From the NCBI GenBank assembly GCA_021781425.1, contig JAJXWU010000206.1, positions 1 through 41,639 of the forward strand: a DNA stretch of 41,639 nucleotides, written 5' to 3'. The stretch's first letter is position 1, and each line of letters starts with the position of its first letter. Below are positions 30,817-41,566 of this stretch, one piece after another. The stretch comes from Pseudomonadota bacterium. GTDB taxonomy: Bacteria > Pseudomonadota > Gammaproteobacteria > Xanthomonadales > Rhodanobacteraceae. Both the position numbers and the translations under genes were made by a program. The notes beneath the pieces are model-generated. The model was given only the letters and a program-made list of their open reading frames with translations, was not told the DNA's origin and made no database searches.

Positions 30817-30890
30817 CCCGCGAAAGCGGGCAATCCGCGTGTTGCCGGTGGCATCCTGCCACTGGAATTCGGCCACTCCATGGCCGGATT
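30817..30890. repeat. REP-like triple hairpin between hrcA and grpE
   Basis: Three stem-loops in a row: CCCGC-GAAA-GCGGG (30817-30830), CCGGTGGCA-TCC-TGCCACTGG (30845-30865, one G-T), and AATTCGGCCA…TGGCCGGATT (30866-30890, one G-T). The first resembles the widespread CGTTCCCGCGAAAGCGGG repeat; the second shares the core of the cydA-cydB hairpin at 9938-9960. A T-run (TTTTTTT) lies 12 bases after the last stem, too far for a classic terminator. Confidence 0.65.
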
Positions 30891-30920
30891 GACGACTGCA
30901 CTTTTTTTGGGAACAGGCAA

Positions 30921-31430
30921 ATGGAAGATACGAACCCGGCGGCATCAAGCGCACCCGATGCACAATCAGAAACCGACGAACTCGGCAAACTGGTCAACGA
31001 ATACGAAACCAAGCTCGGCGAGATGCGCGATTTGCTGCTGCGCGAACGCGCAGAGATCGAAAACCAGCGCAAGCGTCTGGCGCGGGATGTGGAGCAAGCG
31101 CGTCGCTTCGCCAACGAGCGCCTGCTCGGTGACTTGCTGCCAGTTTGCGATGGGCTGGAGCGCGGTCTGACGGTTGAAACGGCCGACGTCAAGGCGCTGC
31201 GCGAAGGCATGGATCTCACGCTCAAGGCCCTGCTCAAGGTAGCCGAAAACAACGGCCTGAAACAGATCGATCCGCTCGGTCAGCCGTTCAATCCGGAACT
31301 GCATCAGGCCGTCAGCATGGTCGATGCGCCGCGAGCAGCGGCCAATACGGTGGTTTCCGTGATGCAGAAGGGTTATGTGCTCAACGAGCGCTTGCTGCGG
31401 CCGGCCCTTGTGATGGTCGCCAAGGGCTGA
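30921..31430 (+). CDS. grpE: Nucleotide exchange factor GrpE
   Basis: 169 aa. The N-terminal half is a long helix (LVNEYETKLGEMRDLLLRERAEIENQRKRL) that dimerises. The C-terminal half has the GrpE signature NPELHQAVSMVDAP near residue 125 and GYVLNERLLRPALVMVAKG at the end. GrpE releases ADP from DnaK so that substrate is let go, and its long helices act as a thermosensor. An AGG-type ribosome site precedes the ATG. It lies between hrcA and dnaK in the conserved heat-shock cluster. Confidence 0.97.
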   Translation: MEDTNPAASSAPDAQSETDELGKLVNEYETKLGEMRDLLLRERAEIENQRKRLARDVEQARRFANERLLGDLLPVCDGLERGLTVETADVKALREGMDLTLKALLKVAENNGLKQIDPLGQPFNPELHQAVSMVDAPRAAANTVVSVMQKGYVLNERLLRPALVMVAKG

Positions 31431-31478
31431 ACAAAGCTCAACCAAAGAGTATAGAAATTGATTTTGCGGTACGCCGCG

Positions 31479-31507
31479 CTTGAATTGAATCGCGCCGGCC
31501 CCAGTTT
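31479..31507 (+). promoter_or_regulatory. Sigma32 promoter of dnaK
   Basis: CTTGAA (31479-31484), 14-base spacer, CCCCAGTTT (31499-31507): a near-consensus heat-shock promoter about 47 bases before the dnaK ATG, giving a leader of roughly 40 bases. Same spacing as the candidate before hrcA. Confidence 0.75.
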
Positions 31508-31554
31508 CGAGGCATTCGCGGCCACCGCCGCATAAAATTTTTGGAGAAATTGAC

Positions 31555-33468
31555 ATGGGCAAGATCATCGGTATCGACTTGGGTACCACCAATTCCTGCG
31601 TCGCGGTGATGGAGGGCACGACCGCGCGCGTGATCGAGAATTCCGAAGGCGACCGCACCACGCCATCCATCGTTGCGTTCAAGGACAACGAGGTGTTGGT
31701 CGGTGCCACCGCCAAGCGCCAGGCCGTGACCAATCCGAAGAACACGTTCTACGCGGTGAAGCGCCTGATCGGCCGCAAGTTCACCGACGCCGAGGTCAAG
31801 AAGGATCTGGATCTTGTGCCCTACAGGATCCTTGCCCACGACAACGGCGATGCCTGGGTGGCGACTGCCGACGGCAAGCAGATGGCACCGCCGGAAGTTT
31901 CGGCCAAGGTGCTGATGAAGATGAAGAAGACCGCCGAGGATTTTCTTGGCGAGCCGGTCACCGAAGCCGTCATCACCGTGCCGGCCTACTTCAACGACAG
32001 CCAGCGGCAGGCGACCAAGGATGCCGGTCGCATCGCGGGCCTCGAGGTCAAGCGCATCATCAACGAGCCGACGGCGGCGGCGCTCGCCTATGGCATCGAC
32101 AAGAAGGGCGGCGACCGCAAGATCGCGGTGTACGACCTGGGCGGCGGCACTTTCGACATCTCGATCATCGAGATCGCCGAAGTCGATGGCGAGAAACAGT
32201 TCGAAGTGCTGGCGACAAATGGCGACACGTTCCTCGGCGGCGAGGATTTCGACAAGCGTCTGATCGATTTTCTGGTCGAAGAATTCAAGAAGGATACAGG
32301 CGTCGATCTGAAGAACGACTCGCTCGCGTTGCAGCGTCTGAAGGACGGTGCCGAGCGCGCCAAGATCGAACTCTCGAGCGCGCATCAGACTGAAGTGAAT
32401 CTGCCGTACATCACGGCGGACGCGTCGGGTCCGAAGCATCTGAACATCAAGCTGACCCGCGCCAAGCTCGAAGCGCTGGTTGGCGACCTGATCGAAAAAA
32501 CCATTGCGCCATGCCGCACCGCGCTCAACGACGCGGGCCTGAAGGTCGGCGATGTCAACGAGGTGATCCTCGTCGGCGGTCAGACGCGCATGCCGAAAGT
32601 TCAGGACGCGGTGAAGGATTTCTTCGGCAAGGAGCCGCGCAAGGACGTGAACCCGGACGAAGCCGTCGCCGTCGGCGCGGCGATCCAGGGCGGCGTGCTC
32701 GGCGGCACGGTCAAGGACGTGCTGTTGCTCGACGTGACCCCGCTGTCGCTCGGCATCGAGACGCTCGGCGGCGTGATGACCAAGCTGATCGAGAAGAACA
32801 CTACGATCCCGACCAAGAACACGCAGGTGTTTTCCACAGCCGAGGACAACCAGGGTGCGGTCACCGTGCATGTGCTGCAGGGCGAGCGCGAGCGCGCCAG
32901 CGCGAACAAGTCGCTGGCCAAGTTCGACCTCGCCGGCATCGAGCCGGCGCCACGCGGCATGCCACAGGTCGAGGTCACCTTCGACATCGACGCCAACGGC
33001 ATCCTGCACGTCTCGGCCAAGGACAAGAAGACCGGCAAGGAGCAGCGCATCGAGATCAAGGCGGGGTCGGGTCTGAACGAGGACGAGATCCAGCGCATGG
33101 TGCGCGACGCCGAGGCGAACAAGGAAGATGACAAGCGGTTCCATGAACTCGTCGGCGCGCGCAACAAGGCCGACCAACTCGTCCACGCCACGCGTGCGGC
33201 AATCAAGGAACACGGCGGCAAGGTGCCGGGCCAGATCGGCGCGATCGAAGCGGCGCTGGCGGACCTCGAAAAGGTGATGAAGGGCGACGACAAGGATGCG
33301 ATCGAAGCCAAGTGCGCTACGCTGGAGCAGGCCGCGCAGTCACTCGCGGCCGCTGCAGCGACGGGGCACGCCGGTTCAGGTGATGCCGGCGCGCATGCCG
33401 AGGCCGGCTCGGCGCCGAAGGACGATGTGGTGGATGCGGAGTTCACCGAGGTCAAAGACAAAAAGTAG
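31555..33468 (+). CDS. dnaK: Chaperone protein DnaK (Hsp70)
   Basis: 637 aa, full length. ATPase domain: [18 protein letters not shown] at residues 4-21, phosphate-2 [27 protein letters not shown] and [14 protein letters not shown] linker with [19 protein letters not shown] leads to the substrate domain, then a helical lid with [22 protein letters not shown] and an Ala/Gly-rich tail ending in [18 protein letters not shown] lies 6-7 bases before the ATG. DnaK binds exposed hydrophobic segments of unfolded proteins, in a cycle with DnaJ and GrpE, both encoded here. Its own heat-shock promoter precedes it. A 133-base hairpin-rich gap follows. Confidence 0.99.
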   Translation: MGKIIGIDLGTTNSCVAVMEGTTARVIENSEGDRTTPSIVAFKDNEVLVGATAKRQAVTNPKNTFYAVKRLIGRKFTDAEVKKDLDLVPYRILAHDNGDAWVATADGKQMAPPEVSAKVLMKMKKTAEDFLGEPVTEAVITVPAYFNDSQRQATKDAGRIAGLEVKRIINEPTAAALAYGIDKKGGDRKIAVYDLGGGTFDISIIEIAEVDGEKQFEVLATNGDTFLGGEDFDKRLIDFLVEEFKKDTGVDLKNDSLALQRLKDGAERAKIELSSAHQTEVNLPYITADASGPKHLNIKLTRAKLEALVGDLIEKTIAPCRTALNDAGLKVGDVNEVILVGGQTRMPKVQDAVKDFFGKEPRKDVNPDEAVAVGAAIQGGVLGGTVKDVLLLDVTPLSLGIETLGGVMTKLIEKNTTIPTKNTQVFSTAEDNQGAVTVHVLQGERERASANKSLAKFDLAGIEPAPRGMPQVEVTFDIDANGILHVSAKDKKTGKEQRIEIKAGSGLNEDEIQRMVRDAEANKEDDKRFHELVGARNKADQLVHATRAAIKEHGGKVPGQIGAIEAALADLEKVMKGDDKDAIEAKCATLEQAAQSLAAAAATGHAGSGDAGAHAEAGSAPKDDVVDAEFTEVKDKK

Positions 33469-33474
33469 TTAATC

Positions 33475-33584
33475 CTTCGACGCTCGGCGTCGACGGATCA
33501 ACAGCCGCCGTTGAAGCCTCGCTGGAAAGCGCGAGGCTCAACGCCGGCAATGGCAAGTGACGCGTCGAAGAGTCGACGGCTTTT
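33475..33584. terminator. Three-hairpin region after dnaK, possible attenuator
   Basis: TCGACGC-TCG-GCGTCGA (33477-33493); GTTGAAGCCTCGC pairs with GCGAGGCTCAAC (33510-33542, one bulged A); CGTCGA-AGAG-TCGACG (33563-33578) followed by GCTTTTG. CTTCGACGC (33475) can also pair with GCGTCGAAG (33562), closing the whole region. The last hairpin with its T tract looks like a partial terminator that would lower expression of the downstream channel gene and dnaJ. Confidence 0.55.
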
Positions 33585-33601
33585 GAGTTTCGGGGCGATG
33601 G

Positions 33602-34204
33602 ATGGAAAAAGGTAGACTCGAAGCCTTCACCGACGGCGTGATGGCCGTGATCATCACGATCATGGTGCTGGAATTGAAACCGCCGCACGAGGCGACCTGG
33701 CCGGCGCTGCTCGGTAACTGGCCGGTATTCGCAAGCTATGTGCTCAGTTTCGTCTACGTCGGCATCTACTGGAACAATCATCATCATCTGATGCACCTCG
33801 TCGAGCACGTGAATGGCAAGGTGATGTGGGCGAACCTGCATGTGCTGTTCTGGGTGTCGTTGTTCCCGTTCACGACAGCGTGGCTGAACGAATCGCGCGG
33901 CATGCACGGCGAATTTCCCGCGCCGCTGCCGACTCTTGTGTATGGCGCCGTGTTGCTGATGACGGCGTTGGCGTGGATTCCGCTGGTGCGCGGCCTGATT
34001 CGCTGCAATGGCGGCGCCGAGGGCGCGCTGGCGCGCGCGCTTGCCAACAACCGGAAAGAAATGATCTCGCCGATCGTTTACCTTGTCGCCATTGGGTTTG
34101 CGTTTTCCGCGCCCATCGTAGCGTGTGCGCTGTATGCGGTCGTGGCGGTCATCTGGATCGTCCCGGATCGGCGCATCGAAAAGCAAGTGATGCCGAATCC
34201 ATGA
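33602..34204 (+). CDS. TMEM175-like (DUF1211) potassium channel family protein
   Basis: 200 aa, an inner-membrane protein with about six hydrophobic segments. The N-terminus carries the family motif: Arg5-x3-Phe9-Thr10-Asp11-Gly12-Val, followed by the first span [12 protein letters not shown] with the Ile/Leu pattern that lines the pore in bacterial TMEM175 channels; the usual FSD is FTD here. [12 protein letters not shown] near residue 57 is the second family hallmark. Bacterial members are tetrameric K+ channels. The stop overlaps a start-like ATG of dnaJ (ATGA at 34201), so it is coupled to dnaJ. An ion channel inside a dnaK-dnaJ operon is unexpected. Confidence 0.87.
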   Translation: MEKGRLEAFTDGVMAVIITIMVLELKPPHEATWPALLGNWPVFASYVLSFVYVGIYWNNHHHLMHLVEHVNGKVMWANLHVLFWVSLFPFTTAWLNESRGMHGEFPAPLPTLVYGAVLLMTALAWIPLVRGLIRCNGGAEGALARALANNRKEMISPIVYLVAIGFAFSAPIVACALYAVVAVIWIVPDRRIEKQVMPNP

Positions 34205-34212
34205 GCGTCTCC

Positions 34213-35337
34213 ATGAGCAAGCGCGATTATTACGAAGTCCTTGCGGTCGAGCGCAGCGCCACCGAAGGGGAGCTGAAGACCGCATTTCGTCGCCTCGCGA
34301 TGAAACACCACCCCGATCGCAATCCGGGCGACAAGGATAGCGAAGCGCATTTCAAGGAAGCCAAGGAAGCGTACGAGATCCTCGGCGATCCGCAGAAGCG
34401 TGCGCTGTACGACCGTCACGGCCACGCCGCCTTCGAACACGGCGCGGGCCGCGGCGGCAGCGCCGGTGCCGGCTTCGCCGACATGGGCGACATCTTCGGC
34501 GACATTTTCGGCGACATCTTCGGCGGCAGCCGTGGCCGCCAGCCGCGGCGCGGCGCGGATCTGCGCTACATCCTCGAACTGGACATGGAAGAAGCCGTGT
34601 TCGGCACGGAAAAGGAAATCCGCGTACCGACGCTTGCGTCCTGCGAAAAATGCGACGGCTCCGGTTCGGCCGATGGCAAGCTCGGTACCTGCAAGACCTG
34701 TCAGGGTCATGGCCGCGTGCGCATGCAGAACGGAATCTTCTCAATCCAGCAGACCTGTCCGCATTGCGGCGGGTCGGGCCGTGCGATCGCAAACCCGTGC
34801 AAGTCGTGCCATGGAGAGGGCCGCATCCAGCACGAGAAGAAACTCGCGGTGAAGATTCCCGCCGGCGTGGATACGGGCGATCGCATTCGCCTGGCCGGCG
34901 AGGGCGAAGCCGGCCCGGCCGGCGTGCCGCCCGGGGACCTGTACGTCGAGGTCAACGTGCACGAGCACGCGATCTTTCAGCGCGAACGCGACGATCTTTT
35001 CTGCGAGGTGCCGATCCGTTTTTCGCAGGCCGCGCTCGGTGCCGAGCTCGAGGTTCCCACGCTCGGTGGTGCGGCCTCGATCAAGATTCCGGCCGAGACC
35101 CAGACCGGCGCGCTGTTCCGCCTGCGCGGCAAGGGCGTGCGCAACGTGCGCAGTGGCCATGTCGGTGACCTGATCTGCCGCGTCGTCGTGGAAACGCCGG
35201 TCAAGCTGAGCAAGCAACAGCGTGAACTCCTGCAGCAGTTCGAGACGAGTTTCGGCGCCGACGCGGACAAGCACACGCCCCGCGCCAGCTCGTGGTTCGA
35301 TGGCGTGAAACGTTTCGTCGAACGCGTGACTTCCTGA
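34213..35337 (+). CDS. dnaJ: Chaperone protein DnaJ (Hsp40, type I)
   Basis: 374 aa from the ATG at 34213, the family start [10 protein letters not shown]; an ATG at 34201, overlapping the previous stop, would add four residues. J domain with His33-Pro-Asp35; a Gly/Phe region (about 77-106) that contains three copies of DIFG in tandem; zinc region with four CxxCxGxG units ([32 protein letters not shown]); then the C-terminal substrate-binding domains. It delivers substrates to DnaK and stimulates its ATPase. It is separated from dnaK by a channel gene, unlike the usual dnaK-dnaJ order. Confidence 0.98.
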   Translation: MSKRDYYEVLAVERSATEGELKTAFRRLAMKHHPDRNPGDKDSEAHFKEAKEAYEILGDPQKRALYDRHGHAAFEHGAGRGGSAGAGFADMGDIFGDIFGDIFGGSRGRQPRRGADLRYILELDMEEAVFGTEKEIRVPTLASCEKCDGSGSADGKLGTCKTCQGHGRVRMQNGIFSIQQTCPHCGGSGRAIANPCKSCHGEGRIQHEKKLAVKIPAGVDTGDRIRLAGEGEAGPAGVPPGDLYVEVNVHEHAIFQRERDDLFCEVPIRFSQAALGAELEVPTLGGAASIKIPAETQTGALFRLRGKGVRNVRSGHVGDLICRVVVETPVKLSKQQRELLQQFETSFGADADKHTPRASSWFDGVKRFVERVTS

Positions 35338-35365
35338 AGCGTCGCATTGCGGCTAGGATGGCCGC

Positions 35366-36178
35366 ATGAGCGATCACGTCAACGTCGTCGTCTACGGCTC
35401 CTCCGGCCGCATGGGTCAGGCGGTGGTGCGCGCCATCCTCGAGTCGGACAAGACCCGCCTTGCCTGCGCGCTGGTACGTCCGGGATCGGGGCTTGCGGAC
35501 GAACCGCTGGAGCGCGTGTTCGGCACGCTGCCGCGCCTGGTCGATTTTTCCACCGCGCTCGACCCGGATGTGCCTTGCGACGTGCTTGTGGATTTCAGCG
35601 GTCCGCATGCCTTCGATGCGGCATTGGCGCTGGCGGTCGAACGCCGCGCCGCCTTCGTCAGCGGCACCACCGGCTTGCGCGAGGAGCAGCAGACTGCGCT
35701 CGATCGCGCGGCGCAGACGATTCCCGTGCTGTGGGCGGCGAATTTCAGCCTTGGCGTGGCGATGCTGCTGCGCGCGGCCAAGCGCATCGGCGCGGCATTG
35801 CCGGACTGGGATTGCGAGATCGTGGAAATGCACCACGCGCGCAAGCAGGACGCGCCGTCGGGGACCGCGCTCGCTCTCGGACAGGCCGTTGCGGAAAGCC
35901 GGAGCACGACCCTGCCCGAATGCGCGGTGTTCGCGCGCATCGACAAGACCGGACCGCGCCACCCCGGCGAAATCGGTTTCGCGGTGTTGCGCGGCGGCGA
36001 CGTCGCCGGCGAACACACCGTGTTGTTCAGTACCGCGGGCGAACGTCTGGAGATCACGCACCGTGCGGCCAGCCGCGACATTTTCGCCCGTGGCGCGCTC
36101 GCCGCGGCGATCTGGATCGCGGATCGTCCGCCCGGGAAGTATTCGATCGACGAAGTATTGGCGCCGGGAACCGTCTAG
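35366..36178 (+). CDS. dapB: 4-hydroxy-tetrahydrodipicolinate reductase
   Basis: 270 aa; AGGA precedes the ATG. The enzyme reduces the dihydrodipicolinate-level intermediate of the diaminopimelate/lysine pathway with NAD(P)H in the cytosol. Seen: GSSGRMGQAV at residues 11-20 as cofactor loop, DFSGP and SGTTGL in the middle, and the active-site block EIVEMHHARKQDAPSGTAL with the catalytic His pair and Lys. It follows dnaJ by 28 bases, the usual xanthomonad order. Its final CTAG is shared with the stop of the convergent enoyl-CoA hydratase gene. Confidence 0.97.
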   Translation: MSDHVNVVVYGSSGRMGQAVVRAILESDKTRLACALVRPGSGLADEPLERVFGTLPRLVDFSTALDPDVPCDVLVDFSGPHAFDAALALAVERRAAFVSGTTGLREEQQTALDRAAQTIPVLWAANFSLGVAMLLRAAKRIGAALPDWDCEIVEMHHARKQDAPSGTALALGQAVAESRSTTLPECAVFARIDKTGPRHPGEIGFAVLRGGDVAGEHTVLFSTAGERLEITHRAASRDIFARGALAAAIWIADRPPGKYSIDEVLAPGTV

Positions 36179-36942
36179 CTCTTCCTGAGCTGGGCCACCA
36201 GCGCCTTGAGGGTTGTTTGCGTTTCCGCGCCGAACCAGGCGTCAGCGAATTCCTCGACCGACAAGCGTGTCGGGTCGGTGAACAGGTCGATCAAATCCGA
36301 GCGCGCCAGCAGACGTGTGGTCGACATCGCCTGCGGCGGCAACTTCAGAAGATTGCCAAGCCATGCGAGCGCGCATGACAGCACTTCCTCCACACCGGTC
36401 AACTCGTCGACGAGGCCGATCTTCAGCGCCTGTTCGGGTTCCAGCATCTGCCCGGCGACGACCATGCGCTCGGCGCGGTAGGCTCCGACCAAACGGCGCA
36501 GCGCGCATTGGATCACCTCCGGAACGGAAAGACCGACCTGCACTTCGTTCAGGCCGATGCGAAACGGCTTGGCCGGATCGACGTTGCGCGCCATGACGCG
36601 GTAATCGCAGAAGATCGACAACACGGCGCCGCCGGCCGGGCTGTGGCCGCCGATCGCGGCGACGATGGGGATCGGCGAACCGGCCAGGGCCGCGCACAGC
36701 CCGAAAAAATCCAGCCAGAAGGCGACAAGCGCGGCGCGGTCCAGTTGCAGCAGTTCCGGCACGTCCAGACCCGCGGAGAACATTCCCGGCCTGCCGGACA
36801 AAACGATGCCGCGCGCACCCTGCGCCGAGGCGTCCTCGACTGCCTTGCGCAAACGGCGCACGAGCTCGGGATTGAGCGCATTGACCGGCGGTCTTGTCAG
36901 GCGCAGTTCGAGGATGTCATCGTGACGGATGGATTCGAGCAT
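36175..36942 (-). CDS. Enoyl-CoA hydratase/isomerase family protein
   Basis: 255 aa from the ATG at 36942; the frame is open upstream without family sequence. Crotonase fold: RPPVNALNPELV near 17-28, oxyanion-hole strands GRPGMFSAGLDV near 50-61 and GHSPAGGAVLSIFCDYRVMA near 99-118. The region with the usual catalytic glutamates reads IGLNEVQVGLSVPE; one Glu is kept, the second position is less clear, so it may be an isomerase rather than a hydratase. Cytosolic fatty-acid or acyl-CoA metabolism. It is divergent from the copper chaperone gene and overlaps dapB tail to tail. Confidence 0.88.
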   Translation of the reverse strand: MLESIRHDDILELRLTRPPVNALNPELVRRLRKAVEDASAQGARGIVLSGRPGMFSAGLDVPELLQLDRAALVAFWLDFFGLCAALAGSPIPIVAAIGGHSPAGGAVLSIFCDYRVMARNVDPAKPFRIGLNEVQVGLSVPEVIQCALRRLVGAYRAERMVVAGQMLEPEQALKIGLVDELTGVEEVLSCALAWLGNLLKLPPQAMSTTRLLARSDLIDLFTDPTRLSVEEFADAWFGAETQTTLKALVAQLRKS

Positions 36943-36998
36943 GACCGCTGCTTCGTATTCGGAGCCACTATCATAAGCGAAACATCGCCGAGGCAAAC

Positions 36999-37427
36999 AT
37001 GCGTTTGAAATTGGGCTGGCTGTTATTGCTCGGATGCGCAACGAATGTGGGCGCGGCGGGACATTTGGTCGTTGAGCATGCCTGGATTCGCGCCGCGCCG
37101 CGGGGCGCGCCGATGCTGGCCGGTTACGCCACGTTGAAGAACGACGGCGATGCGCCTGTCGTCGTAAGCGGCGCCAGCAGTGCGGATTTCGGCGACATGT
37201 CGCTGCACGAAAGCGTCTACGAAAACGGCGTGGAGCGCATGCGCCCGCTCGGGAATGTTTCCATCGCGCCAGGCGCCAGTGCAGTTTTCGCGCCCGGCGG
37301 CAAGCACTTCATGCTGATGGATGCCAAGCGAGAGTTGAAAACCGGCGATTCGGTGAAAGTCCACATTTCCACAAAATCCGGAACTGGCACGGATGCGGAC
37401 TTTGTTGTGCGCGAAACGGCGCCGTAA
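36999..37427 (+). CDS. PCu(A)C periplasmic copper chaperone (DUF461)
   Basis: 142 aa. A signal peptide of about 20 residues (ATNVGAA). The copper-binding pattern His-x10-Met-x21-His-x-Met is exact: His70, Met81, His103, Met105. AWIRAAPRGAPMLAGYATLKN near 28-48 is the family's first strand pair. PCuAC proteins carry Cu(I) in the periplasm and deliver it, for instance to the CuA site of cytochrome oxidase. It stands alone here, without the usual SCO partner; the 56-base divergent gap upstream has a TATCAT but no clear -35. The other copper protein in the window is the cupredoxin at 16992-17873. Confidence 0.93.
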   Translation: MRLKLGWLLLLGCATNVGAAGHLVVEHAWIRAAPRGAPMLAGYATLKNDGDAPVVVSGASSADFGDMSLHESVYENGVERMRPLGNVSIAPGASAVFAPGGKHFMLMDAKRELKTGDSVKVHISTKSGTGTDADFVVRETAP

Positions 37428-37431
37428 AAGG

Positions 37432-37835
37432 TCAATCGGACGAACTGGCTCTACGCACCGCCTCCGGTAGCGGTGCCGGTTTGCCTGTCGCCGGGTCGAC
37501 CCAGACCATCACCACATTGCCGTCGCAGTAGAGTGTTTCCGATGGGTCGGCGCCGACGATGCGATGGGCGAGGGTGAGCGAGGAATTGCCTGCACGTTCG
37601 CAATACAAACGAACAAGGATATCGCCGGGCCAGCCGAGCTGGGCGCGGTAATTGACGTGCACCGCAGCGACCACCGGCATGAATTGCGATGTGTTCCAGT
37701 CGCCATCCAGACCCATGAACCAGCGCAGGCGTGATTCTTCGAGGAAGGTCAGAAAGCTGGAATTGTTGACGTGTTCGAACGCATCCAGATCGCGCCAGCG
37801 CAGAGAAAACGCAACTTCGATCAGGCAGCGCGCGT

Positions 37836-37839
<4 letters not shown>
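37432..37839 (-). CDS. Acyl-CoA thioesterase, hot-dog fold (4HBT/YbgC-like)
   Basis: 135 aa. Hot-dog thioesterase: [28 protein letters not shown] near 13-40 carries the catalytic Asp19 and the HVNN loop; [15 protein letters not shown] near 61-75 is the second typical block. It would hydrolyse an acyl-CoA; chain length unknown. The ATG overlaps the uvrA stop (ATGA on the minus strand), so it is translated after uvrA, a pairing that probably reflects only compact packing. It ends four bases from the copper chaperone stop. Confidence 0.9.
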
Positions 37840-40682
<2,843 letters not shown>

Positions 40683-40817
40683 GAACAGACGAGTGTGGGG
40701 AACGGAGTACTATAGCGCGTCGGTCAAGTCGCGCGGCCATGTTCTGGCATCCGGGTCGCAAAGAACGCGCCCAGGCCGAGCATGAGGGCCGGAACTGAAT
40801 TCCCCCTATCCTGCTGT

Positions 40818-40847
40818 TTGACCTGAAAAAGTAGCCGTTGCTATAAT
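40818..40847 (+). promoter_or_regulatory. Sigma70 promoter of rplU-rpmA
   Basis: TTGACC (40818-40823), 18-base spacer, TATAAT (40842-40847). It gives a leader of about 75 bases in which TTCGCC (40881-40886) can pair with GGCGAA (40897-40902). Rest of the 245-base gap 40683-40927: the uvrA promoter region and nothing else I can support. Confidence 0.85.
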
Positions 40848-40927
40848 ACGCGGCTGCCGCTAGTCGGCAGATGGTCGGTTCGCCGGAATCCGCGGGCGAA
40901 ACGAAAAATAACTACACAGGAAAATCC

Positions 40928-41242
40928 ATGTACGCAGTCATCAGAACCGGCGGTAAGCAATACCGCGTCATGCAGGGCGAAACCCTGCGTGTGGAAAAAC
41001 TTGAGGCCGACGTCGGCGCCGCGGTCAAATTCGACCAGGTGCTGCTGATCGGCGAAGGCGAAGGCATCACGGTCGGCTCGCCGCTCGTTGCCGGCGCCAG
41101 TGTCGCCGCCACCGTCAAGGCTCACGGCCGCGCCGACAAGGTGCGCATCATCAAGTTCCGCCGCCGCAAGCACCACATGAAGCAGATGGGTCATCGGCAG
41201 CATTACACCGAAGTCGAAATCACCGGCATTGCGGCGAAGTAA
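40928..41242 (+). CDS. rplU: 50S ribosomal protein L21
   Basis: 104 aa; E. coli L21 has 103. It begins [14 protein letters not shown] and contains the C-terminal [20 protein letters not shown], both family signatures. AGGA lies 7 bases before the ATG; the upstream in-frame ATG at 40871 is in the leader and not L21-like. A large-subunit protein binding 23S rRNA. First gene of rplU-rpmA. Confidence 0.98.
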   Translation: MYAVIRTGGKQYRVMQGETLRVEKLEADVGAAVKFDQVLLIGEGEGITVGSPLVAGASVAATVKAHGRADKVRIIKFRRRKHHMKQMGHRQHYTEVEITGIAAK

Positions 41243-41253
41243 GGAGCACAGTC

Positions 41254-41511
41254 ATGGCACATAAAAAAGCTGGCGGCAGTACCCGTAACGGCCGCGACTC
41301 GAACCCGAAGTATCTCGGCGTGAAAATCTACGGCGGTCAAGCCGTGGCAGCCGGCAACATCATCGTGCGTCAGCGCGGCACCCAGTTCCATCCGGGCCAC
41401 GGCGTCGGCCTGGGCCGCGACCACACCCTGTTCGCGCTGGTCGACGGCACGGTGCAGTTCGCGGTCAAGGGCGCCAAGAGCCGCAGGACGGTGAGCGTCG
41501 CGAAGGCGTAA
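41254..41511 (+). CDS. rpmA: 50S ribosomal protein L27
   Basis: 85 aa. Begins [20 protein letters not shown], the L27 start, whose N-terminal tail reaches the peptidyl transferase centre; no cleavable extension as in Firmicutes. [16 protein letters not shown] is the C-terminal signature. AAGGAG is 8 bases upstream. Second gene after rplU with an 11-base gap, followed by a strong terminator. The usual next gene, obgE, would be outside the window. Confidence 0.98.
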   Translation: MAHKKAGGSTRNGRDSNPKYLGVKIYGGQAVAAGNIIVRQRGTQFHPGHGVGLGRDHTLFALVDGTVQFAVKGAKSRRTVSVAKA

Positions 41512-41535
41512 GCCATCGCGTCAGCAATTCGACAG

Positions 41536-41566
41536 AGCCCCGCCTCGTGCGGGGCTTTGTTTTTGT
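41536..41566 (+). terminator. Rho-independent terminator of rplU-rpmA
   Basis: AGCCCCGC (41536-41543) pairs with GCGGGGCT (41549-41556), followed by TTGTTTTTG. The last 70 bases of the window after it show no gene. Confidence 0.9.

Noticed and set aside
30881-30907. Rho-independent terminator before grpE
   Set aside because: The T-run is 12 bases from the stem, too far for a standard terminator.
29439-31554. CIRCE element for HrcA
   Set aside because: Searched the gaps before hrcA, grpE and dnaK for TTAGCACTC/GAGTGCTAA and found none.
31438-33213. 591-residue open frame antisense to dnaK
   Set aside because: Typical antisense shadow of a high-GC gene with strong third-base bias; no family resemblance.
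40690-40730. LexA/SOS box before uvrA
   Set aside because: Neither CTGT-N8-ACAG nor the xanthomonad TTA-N6-TACTA pattern fits; only a CTATAGTACT stretch that works better as a -10.
40871-40927. Longer L21 start
   Set aside because: The extra residues lie in the leader and have no L21 similarity; AGGA positions the ATG at 40928.
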